From Trichinella spiralis (taxonomy: Eukaryota; Nematoda; Enoplea; Trichinellida; Trichinellidae), in assembly GCA_000181795.3 (NCBI GenBank), contig CM012953.1, forward strand, positions 10,252,312 to 10,316,311: a stretch of 64,000 bases of DNA, given 5' to 3'. A program made the translations under genes and the position numbers. Positions 9,021 through 21,900 of the stretch are shown here, one piece after another; position 1 is the first letter of the stretch; every line of letters starts with the position of its first letter. The notes beneath the pieces are model-generated. The model had not been told where the DNA came from, did no database searches, and saw only the letters and a list, made by a program, of their open reading frames with translations.

Positions 9021-11671
9021 ATGGCTAAAAGCATTGCCACTGCGAACAATTTGCAAATTATGTTTGATGAATTTGGTCATCCTTTCTTTTTGTTCAAAGA
9101 TCAAGCGAAAAAGAAGAGACTAGTTGGCATTGAAGCAATCAAAGTATGACCGATTTTTTATACTTTTCTTAAGCTTAGACTTTTGTTATTTAAACAGCGT
9201 TAGTAAATTTTAATGTTTTATTTATCGTGTGTTAGTGAATCTATTTTGACGTTTCAAATGTGAAATAGCTTACGTGGAAATGCGTTAGAACTTTTTTTCC
9301 GATTTGTTAATAAGCTGTAGAAAAGGACTATAGCAGGAGTGTTAAGAAGCTTTTTTTGATTGTTTTGCCAGTAATGGATGGTTATAGTTTTAACATTAGT
9401 ATTTATATTTTGTTAAATAAATTTGATTTTCTTTTTTTCTAATATTTAGTCCCACATTTTGGCTGCCCGAGCAGTTGCTAGTATTTTGAGATCATCCATT
9501 GGTCCTTGTGGAATGGACAAAATTTTGGTCAATCCAGATGGCGATCTCACCGCGACCAATGATGGCGCGACGATATTGGAAAAAATGGACGTGGGACATC
9601 CTATTGCAAAATTAATGGTGGAGTTATCCAAATCGCAAGATGAAGAAACTGGGGACGGAACCACAGGTGTAGTTGGTAATTGTTCTTTTTGTTTTTGGTG
9701 GAGTTCTGTTTTTTATTTTTTTAAAATAATTTCTCCCAGTGTTGTCCGGCGCGCTGCTTCAACAAGCCGAATTTCTGTTAGAGCGTGGTATTCATCCAGT
9801 TAAGATTGCCGATGGTTTTGACCAAGCTAGTCAAATAGTTTGTCGACATCTGGATAGCATCTCTGAAAAGTATCCCGTTGTATCAGACAATAAGGAACTG
9901 TTAATCCAAACAGCAATGACTACATTAAATTCTAAGATGTAAATTAAAATTTCTGTTTATTGTTAATTGATTTGCTGAATTGAAATTAATTTTAAGTGCA
10001 AGTCGATGTGTACGTCAGTTGGCAGAAATTGCAGTCGACGCAGTACTTTCAGTTGCTAATTTTGAAACGAAGGATGTGAACTTTGAAATGATAAAAATAG
10101 TGACGAAACCTGGTGGATCATTAGAAGATTCAATGTTGGTGAAAGGTGTAATTATCGATAAAGATTTCAGTCATGATCAGATGAAGCGAGTAAGTAATTT
10201 TGTTGTTTTGTATTCTACATCATTACTTGATAGTATAAGCTTGTTGAAAGCGATTACGGGAAATGTACTGTGTGTTCGAACGTATTATTTCGATTAATAT
10301 GAGTAGCAGTGAAGATTGTAATTTTACATTGCAGTTGGATAGAATATTAAAATGACGACAAATCTTGAAGTAATGCATGAAAACAAAAAAAATTATTCTT
10401 TCATGATGCTGATGATAAAATTTATTTATTTGATTTAATGATGTAAAAGAGTGAGCAGATTTGAAATTTTATGCACTTAAATTGTATTTAGGAAGTGAAG
10501 GATGCGAAAATAGCCATCTTGACTTGTCCGTTTGAACCGCCTAAGCCAAAGACGAAAGCAAAGTTTGAAATCTCAACTGTGGAAGATTATCAAAAATTGT
10601 TTGAATATGAACAGGCAACATTCGTTGAAATGATCAATGAAGTATATATTTATACTCTTACACAGACACACGTATACTGTACAATTTTAATACATTTTAG
10701 GTAAAAAAATGTGGCGCAAATTTGGTCTGCTGTCAGTGGGGCTTTGATGACGAAGCCAATCATCTTTTGATGATGCATGGCCTGAATGCAGTGCGTTGGG
10801 TTGGCGGCAGCGAGATTGAATTGGTCGCCATTGCTACAAACGGCAGGATTGTACCACGGTTTAGTGAATTAACGCCAGAGAAGCTTGGTCGTGCCGGGAT
10901 TGTGCGTTCTCTGAAATTTGGCACTACCGACGCTTCAATGCTGGCTATTGAAAATTGCCCGGATCGTCGTGTGGTGACGATCTTACTCCGTGGTGCAACC
11001 GAACTTGTAAGTAGAAAATTGTGTGAATGGTTGATTGAAGTGGGAAAAAATATTGAATAAAATTTTCCATTTGATTTTCAGATTGTTGATGAGGTGAAGC
11101 GAAGTCTTCACGATGCGCTGTGTGTGGTTCGAAATCTGATAAAGGATGATCGAATCGTTTATGGGGGTGGTTCGGCCGAGATCTCGTGCGCCTTGAAACT
11201 CTGCAGCGAAGCAGAAAAGGTACATACGAAAAGGCCTGCTTAGCGTAGTTTTCACTTGTAGCATTCTTCATTTCAGGCAGAAGGATTGGAGCAGTATTCT
11301 TTCCGAGCTTTCTCGCAAGCTCTGGAAGACATACCGCTAGCACTGGCTGAAAATGCTGGTCTGCTGCCGATGCAAACGTTGGCAGATTTGAAAGCGGTGC
11401 ATGTGCGGGAAAACAAACCCCACTTTGGAGTGCCCTGTTTGGCCAATAGTGTTGGAGGTAAGATGGAAGCCCTTTGATATTAAAATACTGTACTTTTATT
11501 TTATTTATTTTTGTAAATTGATATTTAGATATGAAAGCGGAGAAAGTATTCGAAACGTTGATTGGTAAGAAGCAACAAGTGATGCTAGCCACTCAAGTAG
11601 CTCGTATGATATTGAGAATCGATGATGTCCGCTCTATGTCCGACAATTCATCTTATCCTGAAATTGAATAA
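9021..11671 (+). CDS. cct-5: T-complex protein 1 subunit epsilon (CCT-5), copy A, nine exons
   Basis: Exons 9021-9143, 9450-9675, 9740-9938, 9997-10189, 10492-10641, 10701-11006, 11082-11219, 11277-11457 and 11529-11671 join in phase to 552 residues, close to the usual length (human 541). CCT-5 is one of eight different subunits of the cytosolic TRiC/CCT ring that folds actin, tubulin and WD proteins using ATP. Visible group II chaperonin motifs are the P-loop-like GPCGMDK (residues 59-65), NDGATIL, GDGTTG with the catalytic Asp (109-114), then [19 protein letters not shown] and LIGKKQQV. The epsilon identity follows from [10 protein letters not shown] at the N-terminus and [19 protein letters not shown] at 11722-11727 is a likely poly(A) signal. 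It is nearly identical to copy B and no break is visible. Confidence 0.96.
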
Positions 11672-11679
11672 CATTTATG

Positions 11680-12595
11680 CATAAGAATCCTGAATGATTT
11701 ATGAATATAAAAAATCATGGAAATAAACGGTGGCTCAATGATGATTGTATGTCTTTTTTGGTTTTGTTAATTGTTAATCATCTTGGAAAGACAATGAGTA
11801 ATATATAATATGTAATGGCAATAATAATGCGATATACAACCGAGTTTACTTCTATAACAAGTAGTCTTAACAAAAATAACTGTGCAATTTTGCAGAATTA
11901 CGAAACGAGCACTGATATCTGTGCATTTTTATAAACAAGAATTAAGAATTTAAATTTTAATAGGTTTGGCACTGGCAGTTGAAATAAATCTCAAAGGACA
12001 AGAGTGGTAAAATGAAGGAAATTTTAAAATGGTGCTTGCATGAAAACTGTGGTAACTTACTTGCATTGTCGCACATTAGCAATTTTGTGTAATTTGTTAT
12101 TTGATAGCAATGTAATTAGTAGAAGTGAAAAAAAGTTTTTCTCTAAACTTTAGCATTTGGAGTATATTTTGTCGTAAGTATCTTCTTGAACATGAAACAT
12201 GTATAAGTAAATGAAATAATAAAAGTGATGAAAATTTGGAACGGATTTTGCCTTATGAACATAAATTAATGTAGTATAATATAACATAGTGTAATATAAT
12301 AAGGTTTCCTGATGTATACGCAAATTCTATTCCACATAAAATAAATGTTTTAACTCATTGCTTGAGGTTAACATAATTTGATGATGAAGTATTTCAGGAG
12401 ACAAGAATATTAGGCTCCTTATGTGTAAATCGCAATTCAGTCTCTGCATAGCGTTTGCAAATATGCATGCTTAAATGCCATTAGCTAGGTAACAACATTG
12501 TTCAATTGAATTGTATACATTTCATGTCAGAAGTAAAACGGCTCTTCAGAAATAAAAATCGCCATTGACAAGTAAGTTATATTGTAAGCATTATT
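11680..12595. other. 3' flank of CCT-5 copy A
   Basis: AT-rich and without a gene. It aligns with 17440-18300 in patches: a stretch around 12028-12094 (GTGCTTGCATGAAAACTGTG and following) is identical, while neighbouring stretches differ by many substitutions and indels. The right end marks the junction of the tandem units. Confidence 0.6.
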
Positions 12596-14181
12596 ATTAT
12601 TTAAGTACTTTGTTTTTCCATTTCAGTAAGCTGAAGCAGTACTAAAAGTAAAAAACAATCTTTATTAAAATGAACCAAGAAGTTATTTTTGTTGAAAAAA
12701 TAAATGTTAAAAAAACAGTGCCACTTCTGCATGATATGATTAAACGGACTTGAAATAATTACCATATGCAATGTTTTTTATTGATCATCTTTTCTTTCAG
12801 TAAATTTCTTCGCCATACCAATGCATCAATTTTCAGCTTGTTTGTTAGCTTTTGTATGCTAGTGCACTTTTTTTGTTTTTTTAATTGGAAAATTTGTTGT
12901 CAAAAAAAGAAGAATATTTAAAGCAGCTATATTGGAATTTTCTTATCTTTAGTGGATATGTCGAAAAAAATTTATTCAGTTATTACAATTATAACGTGTA
13001 TTTTCACAGCTTAACATTAGCTGAACAGGTTTATCCAAAAACTGAACTAGCAGATGACTGAACCAAAGAAATTACATTTTATAAAGTAGATTATTTTACA
13101 AATAGTCGGATGAAATTTTATTTTCCAGCAATTGAGGTTTTAATGTTTTCTCTCAATCATTTTCCAGGAAAAATGTGATATATTTAAATTTCTTATAAAT
13201 TTAAAAGTTACACTGTATTACGCACACACTTATTTAATGTTAATGGATTTCATGCACCGTCATTTCCCTCAACCTCTGGAAATCATAAGTGAACTTCACA
13301 CTTGTTGCTGAGCATCCAGCTCGTAAAATAAATCAGTTAAAATTCAAGATTGGAATTTCATATCTATTTAGTTGTGAAAAATATGTAGTGCCAAATCAAT
13401 AGTAATAAAAAAAGCAAAAGCATCTGACTGGGAGAGTTTCGAAGCAACTGCAGCGTTCAGAAGACCTCTGCCGCTCCTGATGTTCAGGTTTTGTGGATTG
13501 TATATGTTTCGGGACGACCAACTTTATGGTAGCTACCCGGTGACGATCACTCGTTTTCAGAAACGAACGCGATATGAGCAAACTCAGTCGATTCACTTCT
13601 TCTCTGATGCCGAATGACTGCAACCATGGCTTTTCGTTACATTAACTTCTCGCGGCGTTTTCCAGCCCCAGTATATATATAACATTTTCCAAAGAATCAA
13701 CTGAATCCCTCCTGCAGCAGGACCCCGGTCTGACAAAGATATCAGTCACTATGTTGCTTCATTGATGATCTTCAGGGCAGTTGTTCTTCTGTATCTCTGC
13801 CCTGACCGCTCTTTGCGTACGTGGGCCGAGAGTGCGGCACGCCGACTAGATCGGCCATGCTTCGTCGGGAGCACCAACATTGCAATTAGCAAATCGCATC
13901 ATGAAATAGAAAAAATGTGCTTAAAATGTTTAATTAAATAAATCATACTATATATGCGCATTTTTTGAGTTTTGAATTCTTATCTTTTAATTAAAAATTA
14001 TAACAGAAAGTAGTAATATTACAGTATGCATTGAAGTTGAACCTGATAATCAAATTGTAAGAAGTTTGTTGCGTTTGCGTGGTGAGGTGAACGGCATTAT
14101 CATTTCAAACGTCGAGTTTTTTGAGTAAAATAAGATTTCATTGCTTAAATTAAGAAGTGAATTTCGACTTTAGTCCAAAAC

Positions 14182-17100
14182 ATGGCTAAAAGCATTGCCA
14201 CTGCGAACAATTTGCAAATTATGTTTGATGAATTTGGTCATCCTTTCTTTTTGTTTAAAGATCAAGCGAAAAAGAAGAGACTAGTTGGCACTGAAGCAAT
14301 CAAAGTATGCCCGCTTTTTATACTTTTCTTAAGCTTAATCATTTGTTATTCAAATAGCGTTAGTAAATTTTAATGTTGGTTAGTGTGTTATGGTTAGTGG
14401 TTAGTGTGTTACTGTGTGTTGGTGAATGTATTTTGACGTTTTAAATATTAATTAGCTTATGCAAAAAGGGGTTATAACTTTGGATCCGATTTGTTCATAA
14501 GCTGTAGAAAATGACTGTAGATGTTGAGAAATCTTTTCTCTGTACCTACTCATCGGTGTTTAAATTCTCCATGAACAAAACATTGATTCCTGCACAAAAA
14601 CAACGCTGATGTAGCGCAAGCTGTATGCCTTGTTTTTTTCGACGGTGAACAATGGAATGGCAATTAAGCGGTCATAAGGTCAGCGTGCACGCTGTATACT
14701 TGCCCCAAGTCCGGCGGTCAGCTGCTGACCACTCATCAAACTGAAATGTTTCCGACAGCGCGGCTGTTCAGATCAACACATCCGCATAGACCAAGCGGTT
14801 ACCCAACTAACCCAGTTAGCGAATCTCTCCTTGGAGAATTGGGGCACCAGACTTGGAGTCAGATCAACCAAAGTGTATAAGTACGAGTGAGGAGGGAACA
14901 CGCGAAAACACGAGATGAAAGCTGTTTACCCGAACACTTGACTGTTCCATAGCGGCTGTCTCATTACCTTTCTACGCTCCAGCTGAATAAAATTGAATTA
15001 TACGGCGTACGTTATTTTGGATTATCTATAAATAATTCATACAGTCCATCCTTAGTGATTTTTAAGTTCCATCCGAAAGGATTCTCCAACAATAGAAGGG
15101 GTGTTAATCTGGTATATTTGACTGTTTTGGTAGTAATGGATGGCTATAGTTTTAACATTAGCATTTATATTTTGTGAAATAAAATTGATTTTCTTTTTAT
15201 CTAATATTTAGTCCCACATTTTGGCTGCCCGAGCAGTTGCTAGTATTTTGAGATCATCCATTGGTCCTTGTGGAATGGACAAAATTTTGGTCAATCCAGA
15301 TGGCGATCTCACCGCGACCAATGATGGCGCGACGATATTGGAAAAAATGGACGTGGGACATCCTATTGCAAAATTAATGGTGGAGTTGTCCAAATCGCAA
15401 GATGAAGAAACTGGGGACGGAACCACAGGTGTAGTTGGTAATTGTTATTTTTGTTCTTGGTGGAGTTCTGTTTTTTATTTTTTTAAAATAATTTCTCCCA
15501 GTGTTGTCCGGCGCTCTGCTTCAACAAGCCGAATTTCTGTTAGAGCGTGGTATTCATCCAGTTAAGATTGCCGATGGTTTTGACCAAGCTAGTCAAATAG
15601 TTTGTCGACATCTGGATAGCATCTCTGAAAAGTATCCCGTTGTATCAGACAATAAGGAACTGTTAATTCAAACAGCAATGACTACCTTAAATTCTAAAAT
15701 GTAAATTAAAATTTCTGTTTATTGTTAATTGATTTGCTGAATTGAAATTAATTTTAAGTGCAAGTCGATGTGTACGTCAGTTGGCAGAAATTGCAGTCGA
15801 CGCAGTACTTTCAGTTGCTAATTTTGAAACGAAGGATGTGAACTTTGAAATGATAAAAATAGTGACGAAACCTGGTGGATCATTAGAAGATTCAATGTTG
15901 GTGAAAGGTGTAATTATCGATAAAGATTTCAGTCATGATCAGATGAAGCGAGTAAGTAATTTTGTTGTTTTGTATTCTACATCATTACTTGATAGTATAA
16001 GCTTGTTGAAAGCGATTACGGGAAATGTACTGTGTGTTCGAACGTATTATTTCGATTAATATGAGTAGCAGTGAAGATTGTAATTTTACATTGCAGTTGG
16101 ATAGAATATTAAAATGACGACAAATCTTGAAGTAATGCATGAAAACAAAAAAAATTATTCTTTCATGATGCTGATGATAAAATTTATTTATTTGATTTAA
16201 TGATGTAAAAGAGTGAGCAGATTTGAAATTTTATGCACTTAAATTGTATTTAGGAAGTGAAGGATGCGAAAATAGCCATCTTGACTTGTCCGTTTGAACC
16301 GCCTAAGCCAAAGACGAAAGCAAAGTTTGAAATCTCAACTGTGGAAGATTATCAAAAATTGTTTGAATATGAACAGGCAACATTCGTTGAAATGATCAAT
16401 GAAGTATATATTTATACTCTTACACAGACATACATATACTGTACAATTTTAATACATTTTAGGTAAAAAAATGTGGCGCAAATTTGGTCTGTTGTCAGTG
16501 GGGCTTTGATGACGAAGCCAATCATCTTTTGATGATGCATGGCCTGAATGCAGTGCGTTGGGTTGGCGGCAGCGAGATTGAATTGGTCGCCATTGCTACA
16601 AACGGCAGGATTGTACCACGGTTTAGTGAATTAACGCCAGAGAAGCTTGGTCGTGCCGGGATTGTGCGTTCTCTGAAATTCGGCACTACCGACGCTTCAA
16701 TGCTGGCTATTGAAAATTGCCCGGATCGTCGTGTGGTGACGATCTTACTCCGTGGTGCAACCGAACTTGTAAGTAGAAAATTGTGTGAATGGTTGATTGA
16801 AGTGGGAAAAAATATTGAATAAAATTTTCCATTTGATTTTCAGATTGTTGATGAGGTGAAGCGAAGTCTTCACGATGCGCTGTGTGTGGTTCGAAATCTG
16901 ATAAAGGATGATCGAATCGTTTATGGGGGTGGTTCGGCCGAGATCTCGTGCGCCTTGAAACTCTGCAGCGAAGCAGAAAAGGTACATACGAAAAGGCCTG
17001 CTTAGCGTAGTTTTCACTTGTAGCACTCTTCATTTCAGGCAGAAGGATTGGAGCAGTATTCTTTCCGAGCTTTCTCGCAAGCTCTGGAAGACATACCGCT

Positions 17101-17433
17101 AGCACTGGCTGAAAATGCTGGTCTGCTGCCGATGCAAACGTTGGCAGATTTGAAAGCGGTGCATGTGCGGGAAAACAAACCCCACTTTGGAGTGCCCTGT
17201 TTGGCCAATAGTGTTGGAGGTAAGATGGAAGCCCTTTGATATTAAAATACTGTACTTTTATTTTATTTCTTTTTGTAAATTGATATTTAGATATGAAAGC
17301 GGAAAAAGTATTCGAAACGTTGATTGGTAAGAAACAACAAGTGATGCTGGCCACTCAAGTAGCTCGTATGATATTGAGAATCGATGATGTGCGCTCTATG
17401 TCCGACAATTCATCTTATCCTGAAATTGAATAA
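14182..17433 (+). CDS. cct-5: T-complex protein 1 subunit epsilon (CCT-5), copy B, nine exons
   Basis: The exon structure is identical to copy A: 14182-14304, then 15212-15437, 15502-15700, 15759-15951, 16254-16403, 16463-16768, 16844-16981, 17039-17219 and 17291-17433, giving 552 residues. The protein differs from copy A only at residue 37 (Thr here, Ile in A); every other coding difference I could see is synonymous. Intron 1 is longer than in copy A because of an inserted solo LTR and lies in a more diverged stretch; the remaining introns are almost identical to those of copy A. A likely poly(A) signal is AATAAA at 17461-17466. All chaperonin motifs are intact, so this copy looks functional. 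Confidence 0.95.
14522..15091. mobile_element. Solo LTR of an LTR retrotransposon (fossil)
   Basis: A 570-bp block begins TGTTGAGAA and ends TTCTCCAACA, imperfect inverted ends of the TG..CA type. It is flanked by GTAGA (14517-14521) and ATAGA (15092-15096), a target-site duplication of about 5 bases with one change. The matching place in unit A has no insertion, and removing the block restores the alignment. Inside are a TATAAGTA box, an AATAAAA signal and G+C-richer DNA, as expected of an LTR. No internal region remains. It inserted into CCT-5 intron 1 after the duplication arose. The family cannot be told from the LTR alone; a Ty3/gypsy or BEL/Pao element would fit. Confidence 0.7.
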
Positions 17434-17439
17434 CATTTA

Positions 17440-18930
17440 TTTAGAGATAAAGAACATGCAAATAAACGATGTTTCAATGATGATTGTGTTTTATTTTTTG
17501 GTTTTGTTAAATGTTAATTTTATAAAGAAATATCGTGTGTAATCAAAGTAATAATGCAATATGGAGCAGAACTTACTTCTTTGACAAATAGCGTTAACAA
17601 AAGCAACAGTGTAATTTTGCAGCATTAATCTACGTCTGTTAATGTTAATGAACATACTAACTGAATGTTAATAAACAATAATTAAGAATTGGAATTTTAA
17701 TACGTTTTGGCACTGGCAGTTGAAATAAATCCCAAAAGAGGTAAGATGAAGGAAATTTTAAAATGGTGCTTGCATGAAAACTGTGGTAACTTACTTGCAT
17801 TGTCGCACATTAGCAATTTTGTGTAATGTGTCGTTTGATGGCAATGTAATTAGTACAAGTGAGAAAAATCATTTTCTCTAAACTTTGGCATTTTCTTGTA
17901 ACTATTATCATGTATTATATGAAACATCTATAAATAATTGAAATAATAAAAGCGATGAAAATTTAAAACTGCTTTTGCCCTATGAACATTAATTAATTAA
18001 TATAATATAATAAACTTCCCTGATGTCTAAGCAAATTTTATTCAACATAAAGTGAATGTTGTAATAAATAACCTGAGGTTAACATAATTTGGTTATGAAG
18101 TATGTCAAGAGGCAAGAATATTGGGCTCATTGTAGGTAAATTGAAATGCAGTATCTGCATAGCGTTTGCTAATATGCAAGCTTAAATGCCATTAGCTTGG
18201 TAGCATCATTTTTCAATTAAATTGTCTAGATTTATTGTCAGAAGTAAAACGGCTCTTCAGAAATAAAAGTCGTCATTGACAAGTAAGTCACATTCCAAAT
18301 ACTTTAATAATTATTTCATTTTTATTGTTATATATTGCATTTACTTAAAATATTCAATTTAGAAATAAATATTTTTGTATTGTTAATGAAACAAATGTTG
18401 TCAAATTAGCAATTTTTATTGATAAAAATAAGGTTAACATAGAATTCGTATTATTTTAATTTTAAATATCATTTTAACGTAGTAATGTGTGACGAATTTT
18501 CGTTTTGCATTTTTAATTGAAATTTCTGTATTCTACTACACAACTGAAAATTTCCATAGCATGTTTAAAAATTCTTGTAATTTTTAAAAATTATTTTTCT
18601 GATGTATTATATCATCAGAAAAAATATTTCAGCAATTATGGTATTTACTAATGAAAATGGAAGAAAACTGAAAATTTTTAAATAAAAAATTATTAGATTT
18701 GTTAAATTTTGAAATTTTAACATTATTAGCATGCAAAGGTGAAGCATTTGAAATCCAACTTGTGAAAAATGCTGTATTAATGTAAAAGAAATAATAAATG
18801 CCAATTTTCAGACACAATTTGCAAAGGGAAATACCACACAAACACCAGGCACAGGTGTACCACGTTAAAAAACACCATCCAGATTATTGTAAGCTGATCT
18901 ATTCACGTCGGGAAAGGAATATTTTTTCTT
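17440..18930. other. AT-rich spacer after the duplication
   Basis: The left part is the diverged 3' flank of CCT-5 copy B, up to about 18300. The rest is very AT-rich DNA with no gene that I can support. The end (18840-18931) probably includes the leader of the RBMS-type gene. Confidence 0.55.
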
Positions 18931-18931
18931 G

Positions 18932-21900
18932 ATGCGGAGCAGTAGCTCCGATGAAGTCTTCCTTCCCGATGAAGCCACTTCTTATAGCACGGGTTATTCT
19001 TCATGCCCAGGTAATATATATTTTTTTTAATTTTATTACAATTTTATTAAATGTTAAAATGTACTAGTTGTTTATCAGCGATGAGTTGGTTGTTGTTTCT
19101 GAAATTCAGAACAACTTTTGTTGGATATTAAGTAGGTTTAAAACATTTTTAACTGCGCAATAAAAACTTAAAAAAAGAAAAAAGGAACATTTATCTACAG
19201 TTTATTTAAAATATTTAGTTTTTATTTTTTTATTTGTAACTTTTTTTATTGTGAAATTTGAAAGAAGTATTAAAGGCAGGAATTGCATCACTGAAAAAAG
19301 GGAAAATGTACTCTTTACTCCATATGAATAATAAATGCACTAAAATGTGAAAAAGTGCCAAAATTTATTTGTAACTTTAAATAAAATTGGTTATGCGATT
19401 GTTCAGCTATTAAATGTTTTGTGTATCATTATACTGTAAAATTAAATTTCCATAAAAACAAAAGAATGTTAGTTGAAAAGCAACAGAGCAATGGATTTTA
19501 ATTAATTAATTTAATTAAACAATTCGTTATTAATGCATAATATGTCTGAATTTTTTAAAGACTTTTGATATTTCGCAAAAAAACAAAGAATAGGTCATTT
19601 TTGCATGGTCAGTGTTTTTGGCTATTTGGTAAACAATAGTCGATTGTTCAAAGTTCACTATTTTAGTGTAACTTGATTGCCATTTTTGACCATAACCGTA
19701 AAGTTTGACCTGCCAATCAGTACAGTTAATCGTTGTAGGACTAGTTTTGGGCATTATTAATGTCTTGAGTAATGTTTAAAATTATTTTAATTATTTTCCA
19801 AATTGAAGCCATCGTGAATGTTTTCTATATTCCCTTCATTATTTTGTCATTGATAACTTTTTTTCTATTTTCTTCCTTCTCTCCTTGGAAACTTTCGACG
19901 TAGATGAACTGCAACAAAAAGATGTTGCGTCATCTTACAGCTCATCACATTCCGCCTCTTACAATAGATTTTTTGTGATAAGTCATCAAGAAGCAAAAAA
20001 AGATTTGTATATATGCGTATATCTACGGATTTAAACGTGAAATTGAAATTTTTTTGATTGATCAACCATCTGAGGCGCAGTGGAGTTATCCTTTGTAAAA
20101 GAATGACCAGCGAAGAGAAAATCCGAAAGTTTCCCACCAGAACGTAGTTAATTTTTCGAGGTGGGGGAAGGGATGCAAGGTCGAAAGTGTCGAATCTAGT
20201 CGTGACCGCATTGCCGGCATCACTAAGCAGAATGGGATTCCACCAACATGCAGATGACTGGTTCTGAACCAATCTGTGTTTTGGGGTAGGTTAGAAAAAA
20301 AACCGCTGAAATTGTCCATCGATGTGTGATTATACCGGTTTAGTTTCCTTTTTGCCACACCATTTTCTCATCTGTCCAGCTTTCATTGTCTCCAGTTAAC
20401 TGACTATTATCAGCTTATAAGCTTGTTATGAAAGTCAATTATGTTCTATTCTCATTTTATTTTAGTATAATCTTTTACATTTTTATTTTTTTCAACTCTT
20501 TAGGAATGATACCAAATTCAACTGGTTCCAACTTCAGGCAGCCTAAAAAGCCAAACAACCCTCCCAATTCCACTGTAAGCAAATTGTAAGTTGGTGTCTA
20601 GAGAGGAAATTTGATTTGTTGATTTTCAGGTTCGACGTGGTCGCCGTTTTGGTGGGAGGCAACGCAACGCTGCCGGTTCATTCAGCTTTCATCTCCAAGA
20701 AATGGCAAAAAATAATGAGGTAAGCGACATACTTTTTCAAAATTCTGAAGTAAAAGCATCCAGAAAAAATGTGCGCTTATTAATAATTCCCACTTCACTC
20801 AGTGCGCACAAAATTGATGAAAAATGTTTTTCATACTTTAGTTTTTTAAGTGAATGATTCATCTTTTTCTTCTTTAAAAATTGAACTTGCTTTTCATTTT
20901 ATTTCACATCATTCTTACCGGTTGAAAATATGCATTTGTCAAATTGAACTTTTATAAATTACTGCATTGCATTATCTTAATGATATATATTTTTTCATTG
21001 ATTTCATCGAATTGTTAAATGGAAAGAAATGACTCCAATTAGCGTTGATATCAAACGGGCGTTTTGATTATTATTTCAAATTTATTCATTTCTATTACTA
21101 ACGTAGCAGAACACCAAAAATGATATTCTTGACAATTAAACGGTTAGGTTGGTTCGTTTGATTAAACGTGGTTAAGCCAATGCAAGATTTTTGTAATATT
21201 TCTCCGACAATTATTATTATTCATCAGAATTTTAATATACTCACAAGTATACTGATGCTCCATCCATCTTCATTGCTCGTGGTGAAAAATTGATAAAACT
21301 GTTGAAGGGCATTTATCAAAACTTTATTTTTGAAAATGATTATTCGAATGCTGTAGCGGTAATTTTAATATTTTGATAATTTCCAATTGGTGTGTCAAAA
21401 AGCGTTACGTCATGTTGGGAAGTTGAATTAATTTGAAAGTTGAACATTATCTCGTATTTTTAGACACGATGTATATTTTAATGTTAAAAGAAATTATAAA
21501 ATGAACAAACAGAATGCAAATCGAAATAGTAGTACTTTTTTTCAAATACAATACAGTAAATATTCGAGTCCCATTTGAAATTAAAAATTTGAAATTAAAT
21601 TGGAATTTTAATTACATGCCATTGTTGAAGCACAGTTTCCCAAGTACGACAATGATCAACACCTCGCACTAGCATCAATTTGGTTACAAAGTGTGATGTG
21701 GTTTGTTGAGAAGGGCAATTTGGGAAACTTTCCAACGTGGGATGCTGCGATCCATTGAACGTGATCATTGCCATCATTAACCCACTTTGAACAGTTAATC
21801 TTTTTTAAATCTTTCTATTGAAATTCTGCACCATTGTGTAGGGTGAAAAATTGTTCGAATCACTCACTACTGGCTAACGGAAATTATTCAAAATAAATTT

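Larger units (their letters stand above)
5320..12600 (+). repeat. Tandem duplication, unit A (contains CCT-5 copy A)
   Basis: The sequence from about 5320 reappears from about 12612, and the 3' flank ending near 12595 reappears near 18295, so two direct units abut at about 12.6 kb. Homologous parts of this unit are: an upstream block 5320-6350 plus about 6670-6870; the CCT-5 5' flank 8860-9020; the gene; and the 3' flank to about 12595. Not shared with unit B are a G+C-richer insert at about 6360-6670 and about 1.9 kb from 6880 to 8760 that includes a hAT remnant and a dispersed repeat. Identity is uneven: high in the upstream block and gene, lower in the flanks. Confidence 0.85.
12612..18300 (+). 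repeat. Tandem duplication, unit B (contains CCT-5 copy B)
   Basis: This is the second direct unit, starting with the block around GCTGAAGCAGTACTAAAAGT (12632) that matches 5351 onward. It lacks the roughly 1.9 kb and 0.3 kb extra sequences of unit A and carries instead a 570-bp solo LTR at 14522-15091. The upstream block (12612-13640) matches unit A closely, with about seven differences over some 350 bases checked by eye, whereas 14030-14520 and the 3' flank differ much more. Confidence 0.85.

Noticed and set aside
19865-20358. Two long minus-strand open frames in RBMS intron 1
   Set aside because: No recognised domain, start context or splice partners; probably chance in a G+C-richer patch or an old repeat.
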